Shown: piece by piece, positions 1 to 10,378 of the stretch | Layout of the letters: every line of letters begins with the position of its first letter | Position numbering within the stretch: the first letter of the stretch is position 1 | Source of the DNA: Zelonia costaricensis | Lineage: Eukaryota > Euglenozoa > Kinetoplastea > Trypanosomatida > Trypanosomatidae | Length of the DNA: 31,594 bases | Assembly (NCBI GenBank): GCA_030849075.1 | Contig: JASAOO010003242.1 | Span: 1-31,594 of the forward strand | Reading direction: 5' to 3' | Notes under the pieces: generated by a model | What the model was told of the DNA's origin: nothing | What the model saw: only the letters and a program-made list of their open reading frames with translations | Database searches by the model: none | Translations under genes and position numbers: made by a program

Positions 1-1388
1 CTCCCCGCTTTTCCGTTGGCCTTCTGTGTCGACAACCGTTTCCTTTTTTCCTTTTTGCATGTCCGTGTGTTTCTCTGTGTGTGTGTGAGCTGCGCCAGAC
101 ACATCGTCTTGCCCCTCGCGAACGCGTTTTCACCGCCTCTTCGCGTGTCGTATGCGCACCTGGTGCTGCCGCGTCTGCGTGCCTCTGTCCGCCCTTCTTC
201 TCTCATTCACCGCCCGTGCACGCGTTGTGTGGTCGCCTCAACAGAGCGCAGAACACGCGGACCCCGTCCCGTTCCCATCCCGGCGTCATCAGCTTGCGGC
301 GCAACGGCACAGACGAGCAAATTAGGCAACAAAAAAAGACAGATCAGTTATTTAGCGTGTGGGTTTCGCGGAGGATGCGTGGTTCGGCATCGTCTGGTCG
401 TGTTGGTGTGTGTGTACTCACCTCATACCGCCTCCGCCGCTCCCTCCACGAGAATTCCGTCGAGGTGCTCCGCCCCCCCCACCGCTCCGCCCCCCCACCG
501 CTTTTCCCTTCCCACCTTCGCGTGTCCTTCACCGTTGTTTGGATCCTGAGTGGAGTTGCGTTTTTTGTTCTTGTCCTGTTTTGCTTAGACCACCTCCTTT
601 TCGATCTGTTTTATACGTGTGTTAGCTGGTTTGTTTTGATGTGTGTTGGCTGTGGTTGTCCTTACCTTCAGCTGTGCAGCGGTCGTGTGCGCACTGGATG
701 TTTGTGCCTATGTGTGTGTGTGTGTATTTGAGTGACAGCGCACAACGTGGACGTGGTGATGGCGCTGGCAAGCTCGCCCTCCTGCGGTCATCTTTCACTT
801 CTCCTCTCTTCTCCCTCCTCACTTTCTTCTGTATTGTTAGAGACCTCTTTCCCTCACCACACCACGTGCAGCGGTGCATGGTCAAAAGATGCAAGGACGG
901 CGGCGTTGCCGTGCGCGCCGCCGTTCAGTTGGGCAGAACTGTGCCCGTGTCCGTGTCCCTGTGTGTATGTGTGTGCCATCATCTCGTTTCTGTTTCCGTC
1001 GAGTCGCAACTTGCGTGTCCTCCTGGTCTGAGGGAAAGACACGCAGACACACACACATACGCGGTTGAGTCTCGTCCTCCCATTCCTTCCCCCTCCTCTT
1101 CTCTTCTCTATTTCGCGCTTCTGTACCTGTACTCACGCCGTGCAAGAGTAACGCGTTGGCAGGGATGTGGTGTAAGAGAGAAGCTGTGCGTCTCGTGCGC
1201 TGCTGCATGTGTGCGTGTGCGTGCGCGTGCCACTTCTTACCGCCGCCCCACCTTGCTCTCCCTCGTCGCATGCGCCGTCTCGTATGTGTCCCGTGGCGCT
1301 TCCACCACTGCTGCCCCCCCCTCCCCCTACCGCCCCACTACCCTTCCCATGCCCGCCCTCTAGACGGAGCTCCCGCTCTCCTACGGTC

Positions 1389-1433
1389 GCTTTTTTTTTT
1401 TCTTCCCCTATCTCGTCCGCCCCTCTTGTTCAG
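1389..1433 (+). promoter_or_regulatory. Strong trans-splice acceptor-like site with no nearby gene
   Basis: A run of 11 T (1391-1401) continues as C/T-rich sequence to about 1430 and ends in CAG at 1431-1433. This is as good an acceptor as those before the real genes. The nearest convincing start codon is 1.4 kb downstream, with several ATGs between, so its use by MetAP1 would give a long leader with upstream reading frames. It may be unused, an alternative acceptor, or the 5' end of a non-coding or small transcript. Confidence 0.3.
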
Positions 1434-2538
1434 CGTGGCTTCGATGTACGCTGGGCGTGGTGGTGAGTGGTGGCGGCAAGTGTTGCTACGCGCACGATGG
1501 CGCTTACACCGGTGTGGGTATGCGCTTGTTATCTCTTTCTCTCCGTGTCCCTATCGGTCGTCTTCAATGACCTCCGTGTCCTCCCCCATTTTTGCGTGCG
1601 TTTTGCACGAACGACGGAGCGGGCCCCCGCTCCATCACCCTCCACGTTGTTGCAGTGCTTTTTTCCTTTGTGCATGTGCTCGTGTTCTCGCTCTTTTCAA
1701 CTTCTGATTTTGTGTGTGTGTGTGTGTCCTTGTTTGTGTTGGTGTGTGCGTGTGTGGTCTTGCGCGTGGCCGCGCGAGTTTTGTGTACGGATATGGGTGC
1801 CAGCGATGCGCTGCTGCGGTGCCTCCTTTGGGCTGAGCGACACCGCGCGCGAGAGAGACTCGTAGCGACGGCGCGCTTGAACCTTCCCCACTTGCTCCAC
1901 CCCCTCCTCCTCCGTTAAACCTCACCCACCTCACTGTAGAAGCGCTTCCGTGTCAGGGAAAACGCGGGGGTGGGGCAGGGGAAGGCGGGCGTGGGTAAGC
2001 GGTTGGCGGATGGCGGTGGTCGTGCGACCACTGCCGATTGGTGGCTCCCTTCCCCTTCCCCTCCCCCGTCTTGACGTGAGGGAGCGACGAGAAGACGTGG
2101 AACCTGGGAAGGGCGCGGTGGCGGCCCGGATCTCGCACGTTGAGGAACGCCGCTGTGGCGCTCTCTCTACAGCGACGACTTCTCAGCAGCAGAAAAAAAA
2201 AAAGGTGCACAAGAGAGACGACTCACGTGAGACGGCGGTGGTGGTGGCCATGGATAGGCAGTGGTGCGGTGGTGGAGAGAAAAGGTCGCTTTGCCAGGGC
2301 TGCGGCACGTAACTGTAGTGCCAGGCGCCACGGCGACGACTGGAACACCTGCCAACACAGGGGTGCTTGTCCTCACAACCGGCGGAGATGACTTGAAGAG
2401 CTTTCGCTCGCGTGCGACCCCCTCGCCCCTCCGCCCCCCCCACCCCCCTGCACCACTGCCCTTCGATGGACTGTGGCGAGGGGAAGGGGGGAGGTCCGGA
2501 CCGGCCCCATCTCGCGTGATGCTGCAGAAGGGGTTCGG

Positions 2539-2569
2539 TCTTTTTTTTTTTTCTCTTGTCCGGTGAAAG
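2539..2569 (+). promoter_or_regulatory. Candidate trans-splice acceptor for MetAP1
   Basis: A 12-base T run with flanking pyrimidines (2540-2560) is followed by AG at 2568-2569. From there to 2849 there is no ATG, so the MetAP1 start would be the first AUG of the spliced mRNA, with a leader of about 280 bases. Another possible acceptor lies near 2675. The exact site is inferred. Confidence 0.45.
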
Positions 2570-2848
2570 TCCACCCCGGGCTCACGTCTGCCGAGTCGTC
2601 GCGTACGCTTCACCGTCCCTCCCCCCTTTTGGACTCTCCGTCTCGCTCCTCCCTCGTCCCTCACCAACCCACCCAGCTCTGCACGACGACTACCCGCTCG
2701 TCAGTTGATATCCCGCGCGCTCTACCACTCCCACACCGACACGCACGCACAGCACACGAAGCTCCCCGCTCGTCCCACCCGTTTTGCCTTCCCTCCCCTC
2801 TCTCTCTCCCAATTCACCCTCTCCTCCTTTTCTCTCTCGAGTGCCGTA

Positions 2849-4054
2849 ATGCCGTGCGAGGGCTGTGGTGCGGGTGAGGCGGGCATGCAGTGCCCGACGT
2901 GCAAGAAGCTCGGCCTGCCGCCCAGCTTCTTCTGCACGCAGGAGTGCTTCAAGGCGCACTGGGGGACGCACAAGCCAAAGCACACGGAGACCAAGAACCT
3001 GCCCGCCACGATCCCGACCATGACAGAGGCTGACGCGCGGCTCTTCAACTTCACCGGCTCGCTGCGCCCGGGCAAGATCACGCCGCGGCGCGCCGTGCCG
3101 AAGGAGATTGCGCGGCCGGACTACGCCGACCGCAACGACGGCGTCTCGGAGGTGGAGGAGAAGGACCGCGGTAGTCACCGCGTGATCGCCTACAACCTCA
3201 AGAATCTACACGACGACTACAACGACACCGACTTGCGCCGCGGCTCGGACATTCTCAAGATCAAGCGCGTCAACGCCCTCTCCCGCGAGGTGCTCGACAT
3301 TGCCTGTGCTGCGGTGAAGCCGGGCATCACGACAGACGAGATCGACCGCATCGTCCACGAGGCGACCATCGCGCGCGGCATGTACCCGTCCCCGCTGAAC
3401 TACTACAACTTCCCCAAGTCGGTGTGCACGAGCATCAACGAGATCATCTGCCACGGCATCCCCGACAACCGGCCGCTGGAGGATGGCGACATCGTCAACC
3501 TCGACGTCTCGTGCTACCTCGACGGCTTCCACGGCGACCTCAACGAGACCGTCTTCGTTGGCAAGCCGGACGAGGACAGCGTGCGGGTTGTGCACACCGC
3601 GTATGCGTGCATGATGGCCGGCATCAGCAAGGTGAAGCCGGACGAGCTGTACCGCTACGTCGGTGACGCCATCGAGGCCCGCGCGGAGAAGTCCAAGTGC
3701 GGGGTGGTGCGCAGCTACACGGGCCACGGTGTGGGCCGCCTGTTCCACACGGCGCCGAATGTGTGCCACTACAAGGATAACAAGACACCCGGCCTCATCA
3801 AGCCCGGCCACGTCTTCACGATCGAGCCGATGATCAACCTCGGCTCGTGGCAGGACGTCACGTGGCCCGACAACTGGACGAGCACCACGAAGGACGGCAA
3901 GCGCTCGGCCCAGTTTGAGCACACGATGGTGTGCACGGCGGACGGCGTAGAGCTGCTGACGGACTGGACGGATAGTGTGCCCTTCTACCAGAGGCAGCTG
4001 AAGGAGTGGGGCATCCCGATTCCGGCCGAGGACCCGAGCGAGATCATGATTTGA
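2849..4054 (+). CDS. MetAP1: Methionine aminopeptidase 1 (peptidase family M24)
   Basis: A 401-residue cytosolic enzyme that removes the initiator methionine from nascent proteins when the second residue is small. The N-terminus carries the zinc-finger module of eukaryotic type 1 enzymes (C6H2-like: C3/C6, C15/C18, C29/C33 and H37/H41/H45), which in the family mediates ribosome association. The M24 pita-bread domain spans about 130-385. The five metal ligands are visible: D219 (NLDVS), D230 (HGDLNET), H293 (GHGVG), E326 (TIEPM) and E357 (QFEHT). H202 in HGIPD and H300 match conserved substrate-pocket histidines. Length is normal for the family, with no type 2 insertion and no polylysine tract. 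The ATG at 2849 is the first ATG after the candidate acceptor and starts exactly before the zinc finger; the open frame upstream is pyrimidine-derived low complexity. I recall the L. major gene being on chromosome 19, but have not verified this. Confidence 0.97.
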   Translation: MPCEGCGAGEAGMQCPTCKKLGLPPSFFCTQECFKAHWGTHKPKHTETKNLPATIPTMTEADARLFNFTGSLRPGKITPRRAVPKEIARPDYADRNDGVSEVEEKDRGSHRVIAYNLKNLHDDYNDTDLRRGSDILKIKRVNALSREVLDIACAAVKPGITTDEIDRIVHEATIARGMYPSPLNYYNFPKSVCTSINEIICHGIPDNRPLEDGDIVNLDVSCYLDGFHGDLNETVFVGKPDEDSVRVVHTAYACMMAGISKVKPDELYRYVGDAIEARAEKSKCGVVRSYTGHGVGRLFHTAPNVCHYKDNKTPGLIKPGHVFTIEPMINLGSWQDVTWPDNWTSTTKDGKRSAQFEHTMVCTADGVELLTDWTDSVPFYQRQLKEWGIPIPAEDPSEIMI

Positions 4055-4769
4055 GTCGCAAAGAAAAAAAAGGGAGACGGACTACGCATTCACACACCCA
4101 TGCAGACGTACACTCACCTTGCCATCTTCTCCCCCCCCCCATTTCCGTAGAACTACTTGATGAAAGGCCACCTGGCGGCTTCAGGAGCGGTCCATCGAAG
4201 GGAGGGGAGGTGGAGGGGGGGTACACACACACCGGTGCATCTCTGCAAGCTTCGTGAGAGTCGTGTGGTGGTGGAAGTGCGTGTGAGGGGTGTGTGGTGG
4301 CCGAAGCACGAAAACGTGAAGTACGCGACGAGGGTGCGAGGGGAAGCGGAGAGAGCAAGAGGTGTGGTTGGGGTGTGGGTGGGTTGGTGAGTTGGGGGCC
4401 GGGGGGTGCGGGGGCGCAGCATCGCAGTCCTATAGCATCTGCCGCGCACACATCTGCGCCGCGCACGAGTGAGCATTAACGAATGTGTGTGCGGGCGTGT
4501 GTGTGTGCGTGAGGAGCAGGGGTCGAGACTTCGAGAAAAAAAGAAACGATCGCAGGCGGGGTACAGGCAAACACGTCACACGCCAGCAGTGTCGCTACGC
4601 TTTTCAGTTGCATGCCCTGCGATTTCCTTTTTTGTTTTTCTGTTGCTCTTCTCTTTGCTGAGATCCCGCTAGTGTGCGTGCGCAGGTGTGTGCGTGTGTG
4701 TGTGCGTGGACTCATACCCACTTCTTTCCGCCAACTGTTTTCCTTTTGAGCTCTATTTTTGCCACCCCC

Positions 4770-4811
4770 GACGACGATGACGACGACGACGACGTGTGTG
4801 TGTGTGTGTGT
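4770..4811. repeat. (GAC/GAT)n run abutting a (GT)n run
   Basis: Eight GAC/GAT triplets (4770-4793) run directly into nine GT dinucleotides (4794-4811). This is a compound microsatellite in the spacer after MetAP1, likely variable between strains. No coding function is apparent. Confidence 0.85.
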
Positions 4812-5645
4812 GGACGTTTGTGTGGGTGTGGTCTCGTCTCGCTCGCTCTCGCACTCTGTGGCGCGTGCTGGCTACCCGTGGGGCGCCGCGGCTACGTGTC
4901 CACCGCCTCACCACCGTTCGTCTTTGCTGCCCGTCGGGCTGACGCTCCTCCTTTTCCCTTCCTCGCCGATGTAACGCACTCCTGCTGCCGCGGACTGTTG
5001 GTGTGTGACAAACACTGTGGTCCTTGTTGTGGTTGTGGTAATGGTGATGACGACGATGGATCAAAGTGAATAGTACCTCGCCCCCCTTTTCTCGCAGAGA
5101 TGCCCCCCTCCCCTCCCCTCCTTTCCCCCCTTCGGCGCCCGCTCCTCTTCACTTTTTATCATCACACGCGCTCTTTCTCTCTGGTCTGTAACGTGTAACT
5201 CTGCGCACGTGCCTCGTGGTGCGCTGCAAGAAGGCACGGATGCACACCAGCTAAATACGTGTAGACACAAATGCCAAAAAAAAAAAAGAAACAGCAACAA
5301 CAAAAAAAGAAGTGGCGCAAGTGAGGGGGGAGTGGCGTTACCACCGTTCCAAGACGTGTCTGCAAGCCTCCGAGCTGAAGTCGCGTATGTGCGGCGAGAC
5401 GGGAAAGCCCCACGGGACTACTAGAATGCGAGGCGTTTTGTCGAGTGCTGTTCCTACTGTTCCCACTGCTGCTGCTGCTGCTGCCGCTGCCGCACACGAA
5501 GCGCACGTCAAGCAGAGCGGTGCGCAGCCGTGAACCGCTCTTTTTTCTTCGCGCTGCGTGCCCGCGCGTCTGTGCTCAGGGGGTGGCCCGCTTCGCGCGC
5601 ATGCCTTCGCGTGACGTGACGTCGACCTTTCTGCCTCACTCTCGA

Positions 5646-5754
5646 CCTGCTTTCACCGCTCCTTGTTTTCATTGCCTGATGTTCACTCACACGCACGCGT
5701 CACTCCGTGCACTCTCGTGGCACTGATGGCCTCCACCACTCGCATGCATCTGAG
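5646..5754 (+). promoter_or_regulatory. Candidate trans-splice acceptor for the CH_2 protein gene
   Basis: A moderate pyrimidine-rich stretch (about 5646-5690) is followed by no AG until 5753-5754. After that AG the first ATG is 5892, the chosen start, giving a leader of about 137 bases. A second candidate, CAG at 5880-5882, lies only about 10 bases before the start. The tract is weaker than those of the other genes, so the site is uncertain. Confidence 0.35.
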
Positions 5755-5891
5755 AAGAGGTGTGGCTCACACGCACTCACCCATCCACCCACACGCACAC
5801 ACTCACACCCCCACAAACACCACCTGTGCACACAGGCCGGCGCACTTCCAGCGCTATCCCGACTTCTCTTGCGTCGTTGCAGTCCGCAAAG

Positions 5892-8800
5892 ATGCAGCGC
5901 GAGGTGATCAAGTGGCTGCAGTCGGTCGACCTCTCCGCGCCGATCCAGAACCCAAAGCGCGACCTCGCCACGGGCCACCTCGCGGCGGAGATAGTGGCGC
6001 ACTACACAGGCACCAAGTACCTCGATGTGCACCGGCTGCCTACCGGCGCCGCCGCCGCAACGAAGCGCGACGTGTGGTCGCAGGTGTACGCGGCCCTGCA
6101 GCAGCTCCACTGCGCCGCCGTGTCGCAGCCGCTCGTGGATGCCGTGCTGCGACGTGAGCCGAACGCGGCCCTCACGGTGCTGGAGTGCCTGTACGAGCAC
6201 TTCACCGGGCACGCGCTGCCCATGCGCGGCCTCGACGCGGTTGGCACCGTGGGCAACGCCTACGTGCAGCCTCGCAACGCCACATCGACCGCACGCCTGC
6301 TCGCCGTGACGACGACGGCGACGGCTGGCAAGGGCGCGAGTCTCGGGCATGGTGCCGGGAAGGGCGCGGTGGCAGCAGCAGCAGCAGCAGCTTCCCTCTT
6401 CGACCCTCTCCTTAGCCCATCTGAGGCGTCGGCGGGTGGTGGCGGCGCGGCGGCGGGGGCAGGTGCGGCGTCTCCGTCCCCCGGCGGCGAGGGGGCCTTC
6501 GGCGCCGATGACGGCGAGGCCGCTGCCGATGGCATGGACGTGACCGGTGGTACGGCGACAAGTTCCCTGCAGCAGCGCCTGGCCCTCATCGACAACAGCG
6601 AGCTTGCCGGCGGTGCCAACGCGCTGCAGACGTACCCGCGCTACGCCCGACCGACGGCCAGCACGCTGGTGCACACGGCCACGGGTAGCCGCAAGGACGT
6701 CGTGCTCGACCGCGCCAAGTACGCGGTGGACGAAGTGCAGCAGCGGCAGCACAACTCCCGAATTGTCCACCAACACGCTGTCGTCCAGCGGCTGCAGGAG
6801 GCCGTGGGGGACGCGGGCGCACGCCAGGGCGCCAGTGCGGCGCCCGAAGAGGACACGCGGGTGCCGACGGCCGCCCCCACGGGCCCGCTCATGGCCCTCT
6901 ACCGCGGCCGCTTCTACCGCCAGGCGGAGACGGCCCCCACCGGCGCCAAGGCAGGGGCCCACGCCGGGGCTGCCCGCCGCACCCGGAAGAGCCGGCGCGA
7001 AGACGGCGCCACGTCGCCGAACGGTGGGCTGCTGGCGCAGGACTTGATCACGATTGCCGACGACGCGACGGACCGCAACACCCTCGTTGGCGCCGGCGAC
7101 CTCGCTGCCCCGTCCGAGCACGGCGGAGCTAGTGCGGGGGGCGCAGGTGGGGGCACTGGTGGCAGCAGCGGCGGTCCGCGCGTCATTCCGAAGCTGCGCG
7201 TCAACGTCCACCCGCCGTCACTCCAAGCAGCCCTGGCACGGCGCAGCGGGCAGGCGGAGCTGCAGGAGCGGGCCGCGGCGCTGTCGCGCGAGCACTTTGC
7301 CAAGCACAACTACTCCCTCCGCCCGGCCCTCAGCGACATCCTCGCTGACGTGCTGGCGGCCCACAAGCAGCTGCAGCGCCTCTTCGACTGCTGCGTCAAC
7401 GACGGCAGCGGGGAGGTGCTGGACAACGTGCTGGGCCACCTGCTGTCCCACCGCGACGAGTTCCCCGTGACGTGCACGCAGGCGTGCTGGCAGGCGCTCG
7501 TCCAGCACGTCGACGGCGTCGCCGCAGCGCTGCAGCGCAACCCCGACGAGTACGGCTACTTGATGGAGGCCTTTGCCTTCGCGTTCGGCCGCGACGCCGC
7601 GCAGGTGCCCCTGCTGCACGTCTCGCAGACCGTCACGGTGGACGGCGAGCAGCACGAGGACGACCTCGAGGAGCTCCGGGCGTACTCGGAGTCGTCTCGG
7701 CGGCCGGGCTCCGGGGCCTCGCGTCGCAGCTTTGCCGTCTCGGCCCGCGGCGGCTCCGTGGCGGGGCCGGGCCACGCGGCGGCGTCCGCTGCTGCTGCGG
7801 CCGCTGCGGCGGCGGTGGCGGCGCGGCGACAATCGCAGTTCTCCGGCGTGGACGGATACGAGTCCGCAGCGGGCAGCCCGCAACGCCGGCAGAGCCTCGG
7901 TGAGGCGCTGCTGACGGCGACGCACCGCGCCGCGTCCATCGTGCCGGGCTCGCTGACGTCGCCCAACGGCGTCTCCCTCTCCTCGACGCCGCGGCAGCGC
8001 GCGATCGTCGACACCCGTGACGGGCTACCGCTCGCCTTCGCGTTTGGCTTCCTCTACCGCGTCGCGCGCAAGCTGGACGCGCGGACCGCCGCCTACGTGC
8101 TCGAGCGCTACCTCCTCCGCTGCGCCAAGCCCTTCCTCCTGCGCCGTGGCACCGTCGCCGTGCGGGAGGCGATTGCGCGGGTGGTGAGTGCGTCCTACGT
8201 GGCGCCGTCTGCCGTGGCCTCCAAGGCAGGGGACGACGCGGACGCTGCGGCCGCTGCGGCGGCGGCCGTGACACAGGCGGAGACGGCGCTGGTGGAGTTT
8301 CTCAACGGGAGGCTGGCACGGACGCTGCTCGGCGCCCCGCGGCAGCTCGACGCAGCCACGGCCGAGGAGTCGTCTGCGAATGCCACGGCTGCAGGCGGCG
8401 TGAGCGGGTTGGCGCTGGACGCGACGACGCGCGGCGGCGGCTCGGGCGGGGCTGCGCCGCCCCTGCAGCTGCGACTGCTGCGCACGTACTGGCTCATGTT
8501 CCTCCACGTCGTCGCGGACTACCCCGTGGCAGGCACCGACGCCGCGGGGGCGGTGGCATCAAACCCGAGCAGCACCCGGAGCGCTGGGCCCCTCGCGGCG
8601 TGTGTGCTCGCGGCGGCGCGGGAGTGCCTGGCCAGCGCGGACGTTGACCTCCGCACGGTGGGCGTGGGGCTGACGCTTGAGTACGGCGAGCGCTGGCTGC
8701 CGCGCGACGAGGACGCTGCCGCCGCCGGCGGGCCGGATGGTGCGTCGATGACTGCCGAGGCCAACGAGCTGCTGTCGTGCGTCTTTCCCGCGCTCTCGAG

Positions 8801-10052
8801 GGCCGCCAGCGAAGGCGAGGACGGCGGCACGACGGCCCCGTGGTGGGCGTCGCCGTCGCCGCGCACGTGGGAGGCTCGGCTTATGGTGCTGCGGCTGTGC
8901 AACACGCTGTTGGCGCACCCGGTGCTCGAGACCGTGCCGGACGGGCGCCACGTCATCGACGCAGCCGCAGCCGCGTGCCTGCGCACCTTCGCAGAGGCAG
9001 CGCCGTGGCAGCGGCAGTTGGCACTCGCCGTGGCCGCCAAGTCGGTGGACGCAACCGCGACACCGGCGCTGACGGAGGCGTGGCGCCGCGTGCTGCTCCG
9101 CATCCCGCCCGCCGCGCTGCCAGTGCAGTTGATGCCGTACGACGAGACGCCGGTGCACCTGCGCTTGATGCGACCCTTGCAGGCGGTGAGCGGCGCGAAG
9201 GGGGGAGAGGCGGGAAGGGGCCAGTCCGGTGCCAGCACTCGGCCACTAGCGACCGACCGCACATCTGCGGTGCTGCCGGACTCATGGACGCTCGCCTCCG
9301 CGAGCGAGAACATCGCTGGCAGCGCCTCGCCCAGCTCGACAGACGCACCGCTGAACCTCGTGTGGGGCCGTGTGTTGTCTGTGTACGCCGTGGCACCGCT
9401 CAACCAGACCTGGAACGTCCGCGGCGTCGTGGATGCGGTGCTGCCCTCGTCGCAGCCCTTCCTGCTGTCCCCGTCCTCCTCGTTGTCACAGACGGACGGG
9501 ACGGCCTCGGCGGCGGCCGTGTCACCCACTCTGCAGCTGCTGGTGATGGCCGCGGCCCTGCTCAGCCCCCGCACCGCCTCGGCCGCCCCGCTGGCCGTCA
9601 CGGCGTCCCTCTTCCGACTGTCCACGATGCCCGCCACTGACGAAGGCGACGGGGGTGCCGGCAGCGGTGCCCAGGACGAGGCGGCGTCGTCGCGCGCCTT
9701 TTGGATTGCTGCGTTGCGCCGGGCCTGGCCGCTGTTCCAGGCGTGCGGGGTCAAGCACGCAGGCAGGGCGACGATGAGCGCGAGCAGCTCGACCATCGCA
9801 TCTGCCGCTGCCTCGCACTCCGCCACCGCCACCGCCGCCGCGCTGCCGGCGCCTCCAGCGGGGGTTAGCCTCGAGGACGTCACCAGCATCGTGCTCTCGC
9901 TCTTTCTGCGCTTTGCCGACGACGCTGCGGTCGCTTCTGCCATTGCGGCGGCGGCGGGAAATGGGACGGAGCTGTCGGCCAGCGCCGTGCGGTGGGCAGA
10001 GGCAACCTGTGGCGGCGGCGGCGGCGCGGCGGCGAGGGGTGCTGCGATGTAG
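5892..10052 (+). CDS. CH_2 (SPEF1/SPATA4-type) domain protein with a long helical C-terminal part
   Basis: A 1,386-residue protein. Residues 1-110 match the calponin-homology-like CH_2 family (PF06294, formerly DUF1042) of SPEF1/CLAMP and SPATA4: WLQSVDLS at 9-16, the NPKRDLATG block at 20-28, AAEI at 31-34, KRDVW at 58-62, and a closing helix ending near residue 108. This family binds microtubules and occurs in axonemes, basal bodies and, in trypanosomes, the microtubule quartet. The remainder is unusual. Ala/Gly/Ser-rich linkers (about 130-210 and 590-700, including an alanine run near 630-645) alternate with helix-rich, Leu/Ala-rich blocks near 453-570, 709-776, 856-943 and 989-1073 that could be HEAT/ARM-like repeats. 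No membrane segment or signal peptide. The ATG at 5892 begins directly with the domain; the open frame upstream is a CA-rich His/Thr peptide. Domain call good; cellular role inferred. Confidence 0.9.
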   Translation: MQREVIKWLQSVDLSAPIQNPKRDLATGHLAAEIVAHYTGTKYLDVHRLPTGAAAATKRDVWSQVYAALQQLHCAAVSQPLVDAVLRREPNAALTVLECLYEHFTGHALPMRGLDAVGTVGNAYVQPRNATSTARLLAVTTTATAGKGASLGHGAGKGAVAAAAAAASLFDPLLSPSEASAGGGGAAAGAGAASPSPGGEGAFGADDGEAAADGMDVTGGTATSSLQQRLALIDNSELAGGANALQTYPRYARPTASTLVHTATGSRKDVVLDRAKYAVDEVQQRQHNSRIVHQHAVVQRLQEAVGDAGARQGASAAPEEDTRVPTAAPTGPLMALYRGRFYRQAETAPTGAKAGAHAGAARRTRKSRREDGATSPNGGLLAQDLITIADDATDRNTLVGAGDLAAPSEHGGASAGGAGGGTGGSSGGPRVIPKLRVNVHPPSLQAALARRSGQAELQERAAALSREHFAKHNYSLRPALSDILADVLAAHKQLQRLFDCCVNDGSGEVLDNVLGHLLSHRDEFPVTCTQACWQALVQHVDGVAAALQRNPDEYGYLMEAFAFAFGRDAAQVPLLHVSQTVTVDGEQHEDDLEELRAYSESSRRPGSGASRRSFAVSARGGSVAGPGHAAASAAAAAAAAAVAARRQSQFSGVDGYESAAGSPQRRQSLGEALLTATHRAASIVPGSLTSPNGVSLSSTPRQRAIVDTRDGLPLAFAFGFLYRVARKLDARTAAYVLERYLLRCAKPFLLRRGTVAVREAIARVVSASYVAPSAVASKAGDDADAAAAAAAAVTQAETALVEFLNGRLARTLLGAPRQLDAATAEESSANATAAGGVSGLALDATTRGGGSGGAAPPLQLRLLRTYWLMFLHVVADYPVAGTDAAGAVASNPSSTRSAGPLAACVLAAARECLASADVDLRTVGVGLTLEYGERWLPRDEDAAAAGGPDGASMTAEANELLSCVFPALSRAASEGEDGGTTAPWWASPSPRTWEARLMVLRLCNTLLAHPVLETVPDGRHVIDAAAAACLRTFAEAAPWQRQLALAVAAKSVDATATPALTEAWRRVLLRIPPAALPVQLMPYDETPVHLRLMRPLQAVSGAKGGEAGRGQSGASTRPLATDRTSAVLPDSWTLASASENIAGSASPSSTDAPLNLVWGRVLSVYAVAPLNQTWNVRGVVDAVLPSSQPFLLSPSSSLSQTDGTASAAAVSPTLQLLVMAAALLSPRTASAAPLAVTASLFRLSTMPATDEGDGGAGSGAQDEAASSRAFWIAALRRAWPLFQACGVKHAGRATMSASSSTIASAAASHSATATAAALPAPPAGVSLEDVTSIVLSLFLRFADDAAVASAIAAAAGNGTELSASAVRWAEATCGGGGGAAARGAAM

Positions 10053-10333
10053 TTGCCGCACAGCAGCGCCGGCCGCTGCGTACCTCTGCAGCGTCCTTTC
10101 GCGCTAAACGGACATGTAAAGTAGAGTTTATTGAACGGCGCTCTTTCCAGTTTTTCTTTGTGTCGACTGTTGGGAGCTCACCCGCTTTCGCGCTCGGCGT
10201 CACGCGTGCACAGAGCACTGGCACGTCCGCGAGCGGTGTAGTGCTCCAATGTACAATACAGGGCGTGGCGCCGCCGCGCGGCGGGGCGAAAGGCTCGAGT
10301 TTCGCGACTGTCCGACTGACCGAGACGCAACGT

Positions 10334-10336
<3 letters not shown>

Positions 10337-10374
<38 letters not shown>
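10337..10374. repeat. (AC)19 microsatellite
   Basis: Nineteen uninterrupted AC dinucleotides in the spacer after the CH_2 protein gene, one of the longest perfect tracts in the window. Confidence 0.97.

Positions 10375-10378
<4 letters not shown>

Larger units (their letters stand above)
1..2848. other. Intergenic / untranslated region upstream of MetAP1
   Basis: No supportable gene on either strand. Positions 1 to about 1930 are pyrimidine-rich on the + strand with short GT runs (for example 1711-1727) and several T runs. From about 1945 to 2420 the composition changes to G/A-rich stretches with an A run at 2192-2202. From about 2400 it is C/T-rich again, leading into the MetAP1 5' region. 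The open frames here translate to Ser/Pro/Arg/Cys/Val-rich low-complexity peptides without domain features and lack the high third-position GC of the real genes. The left part is probably the 3' untranslated region of a gene outside the window. Confidence 0.75.
4055..5891. other. Intergenic region between MetAP1 and the CH_2 protein gene
   Basis: About 1.8 kb without a supportable gene; it should hold the MetAP1 3' untranslated region and the leader of the next gene. It contains an A-rich stretch just after the stop (4061-4071), G-rich sequence around 4190-4420, a trinucleotide run next to a GT run (4770-4811), an A-rich block at 5276-5310, and a CTG run near 5465-5490. Reading frames here are short, low in complexity and not conserved-looking. 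Confidence 0.7.

Noticed and set aside
2705..2848. Upstream extension of the MetAP1 frame
   Set aside because: It has no ATG and encodes a low-complexity peptide from a pyrimidine tract. The zinc finger begins directly at the ATG at 2849.
5043..5049. GTGATGA, resembling a C/D snoRNA C box
   Set aside because: No CTGA D box or terminal stem within about 100 bases; it falls in a short GAT/GAC-rich stretch.
5760..5891. Upstream extension of the CH_2 protein frame
   Set aside because: It has a non-ATG start and is a His/Thr/Pro peptide from a CA-rich stretch. The domain starts at the ATG at 5892.
5700..9943. Long reverse-strand open frames over the CH_2 protein gene (5700-7211 and 8519-9943)
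   Set aside because: They are antisense to a well-supported gene and are explained by its GC-rich codon bias.
10271..10284. Perfect 14-base GC palindrome in the spacer after the CH_2 protein gene
   Set aside because: Such palindromes are expected by chance in DNA this GC-rich, and nothing around it suggests a binding site.
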